Positions 13,791-13,957 of a stretch of DNA of 13,957 nucleotides are shown here, in pieces. Source of the stretch: an uncultured Eubacteriales bacterium (GTDB lineage Bacteria; Bacillota; Clostridia; Oscillospirales; Butyricicoccaceae); NCBI GenBank assembly GCA_905199135.1, contig CAJKFC010000052.1, positions 1 through 13,957 of the forward strand, written 5' to 3'. A program made the translations under genes and the position numbers. The notes beneath the pieces were generated by a model. The model did no database searches. It had not been told where the DNA came from and worked only from the letters and a program-made list of their open reading frames with translations. The number at the start of each line of letters is the position of its first letter. Position 1 is the first letter of the stretch.

Positions 13791-13957
13791 TTAATTGAGG
13801 GGGGCCGAGCCGATTTTTGTCCTTAGGGCAGAGACTCTTTGGAAAAGCCAGAGATTTTCCGCCTTTTCCAGCTTCGGGTCTGATTTTATCAGTTTTTCCG
13901 AAAAATCAAAGGCCTTTTTTATGGTCTCCATATCGGCGGTGTTTACAATGCCGCTGT
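13791..13957 (-). CDS. C-terminal end of an unidentified protein (cut by window)
   Basis: Only the last 54 residues are in the window, reading from SGIVNTADMETIKK through SDPKLEKAENLWLFQRVSAL to GSAPLN. The segment is charged and predicted helical. The pattern of a helix, then DPxLEKxENLxL, resembles the C-terminal tail of RecG-type helicases, but this is only a weak impression and I give no name. It ends 10 nt upstream of rsmI and is likely co-transcribed with it. Confidence 0.7.
   Translation of the reverse strand, partial: SGIVNTADMETIKKAFDFSEKLIKSDPKLEKAENLWLFQRVSALRTKIGSAPLN

Overview
The window looks like a chromosomal stretch from a clostridial Bacillota (Firmicutes) genome. It has Bacillus/Clostridium-type families (RecD2, ComFC, MreB, RarA, an M42 peptidase, a DUF2975 + XRE-HTH pair), strong AAGGAGG-type ribosome binding sites, textbook sigma-A promoters (TTGACA-17-TATAAT), frequent ATA and AGA/AGG codons and intermediate GC. 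No phage, transposon, CRISPR, tRNA or rRNA genes are visible. Every gap between genes is shorter than about 130 bp.

Layout. (1) 1-3783, plus strand: recD2 (5' end cut by the window), then overlapping comFC, then mreB with its own strong promoter, closed by a bidirectional terminator at about 3793-3824. (2) 8030-3834, minus strand: an operon reading M42 aminopeptidase, rarA, AEC-family transporter, rpe, small membrane protein, with a promoter at 8097-8125 and the shared terminator at its end. (3) 9520-8132, minus strand: cupin, DUF1893 protein, then an MntP/YtaF-like membrane protein. A terminator-like hairpin covers the start region of the last gene. (4) 9552-11090, plus strand: an L-2-amino-thiazoline-4-carboxylate hydrolase-like gene with a reading-frame break, its terminator, a long perfect palindrome beside a consensus promoter, and a DUF2975 membrane protein + YozG-like regulator operon. 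(5) 13957-11083, minus strand: the 3' end of an unidentified gene, rsmI, pepT and dcd. dcd meets the HTH gene tail to tail with an 8-bp overlap.

Most of the content is housekeeping: DNA repair and replication restart (RecD2, RarA), cell shape (MreB), pentose phosphate (Rpe), pyrimidine nucleotides (Dcd), rRNA methylation (RsmI) and peptide turnover (PepT, M42). I see no convincing new multi-gene system. The points worth a second look are regulatory: a palindromic -10 box shared by two divergent genes, a 13-bp-arm palindrome touching the -35 of the DUF2975/HTH operon, a terminator hairpin whose 3' arm is also the best ribosome binding site of the mntP-like gene, and the frame break in the hydrolase gene.
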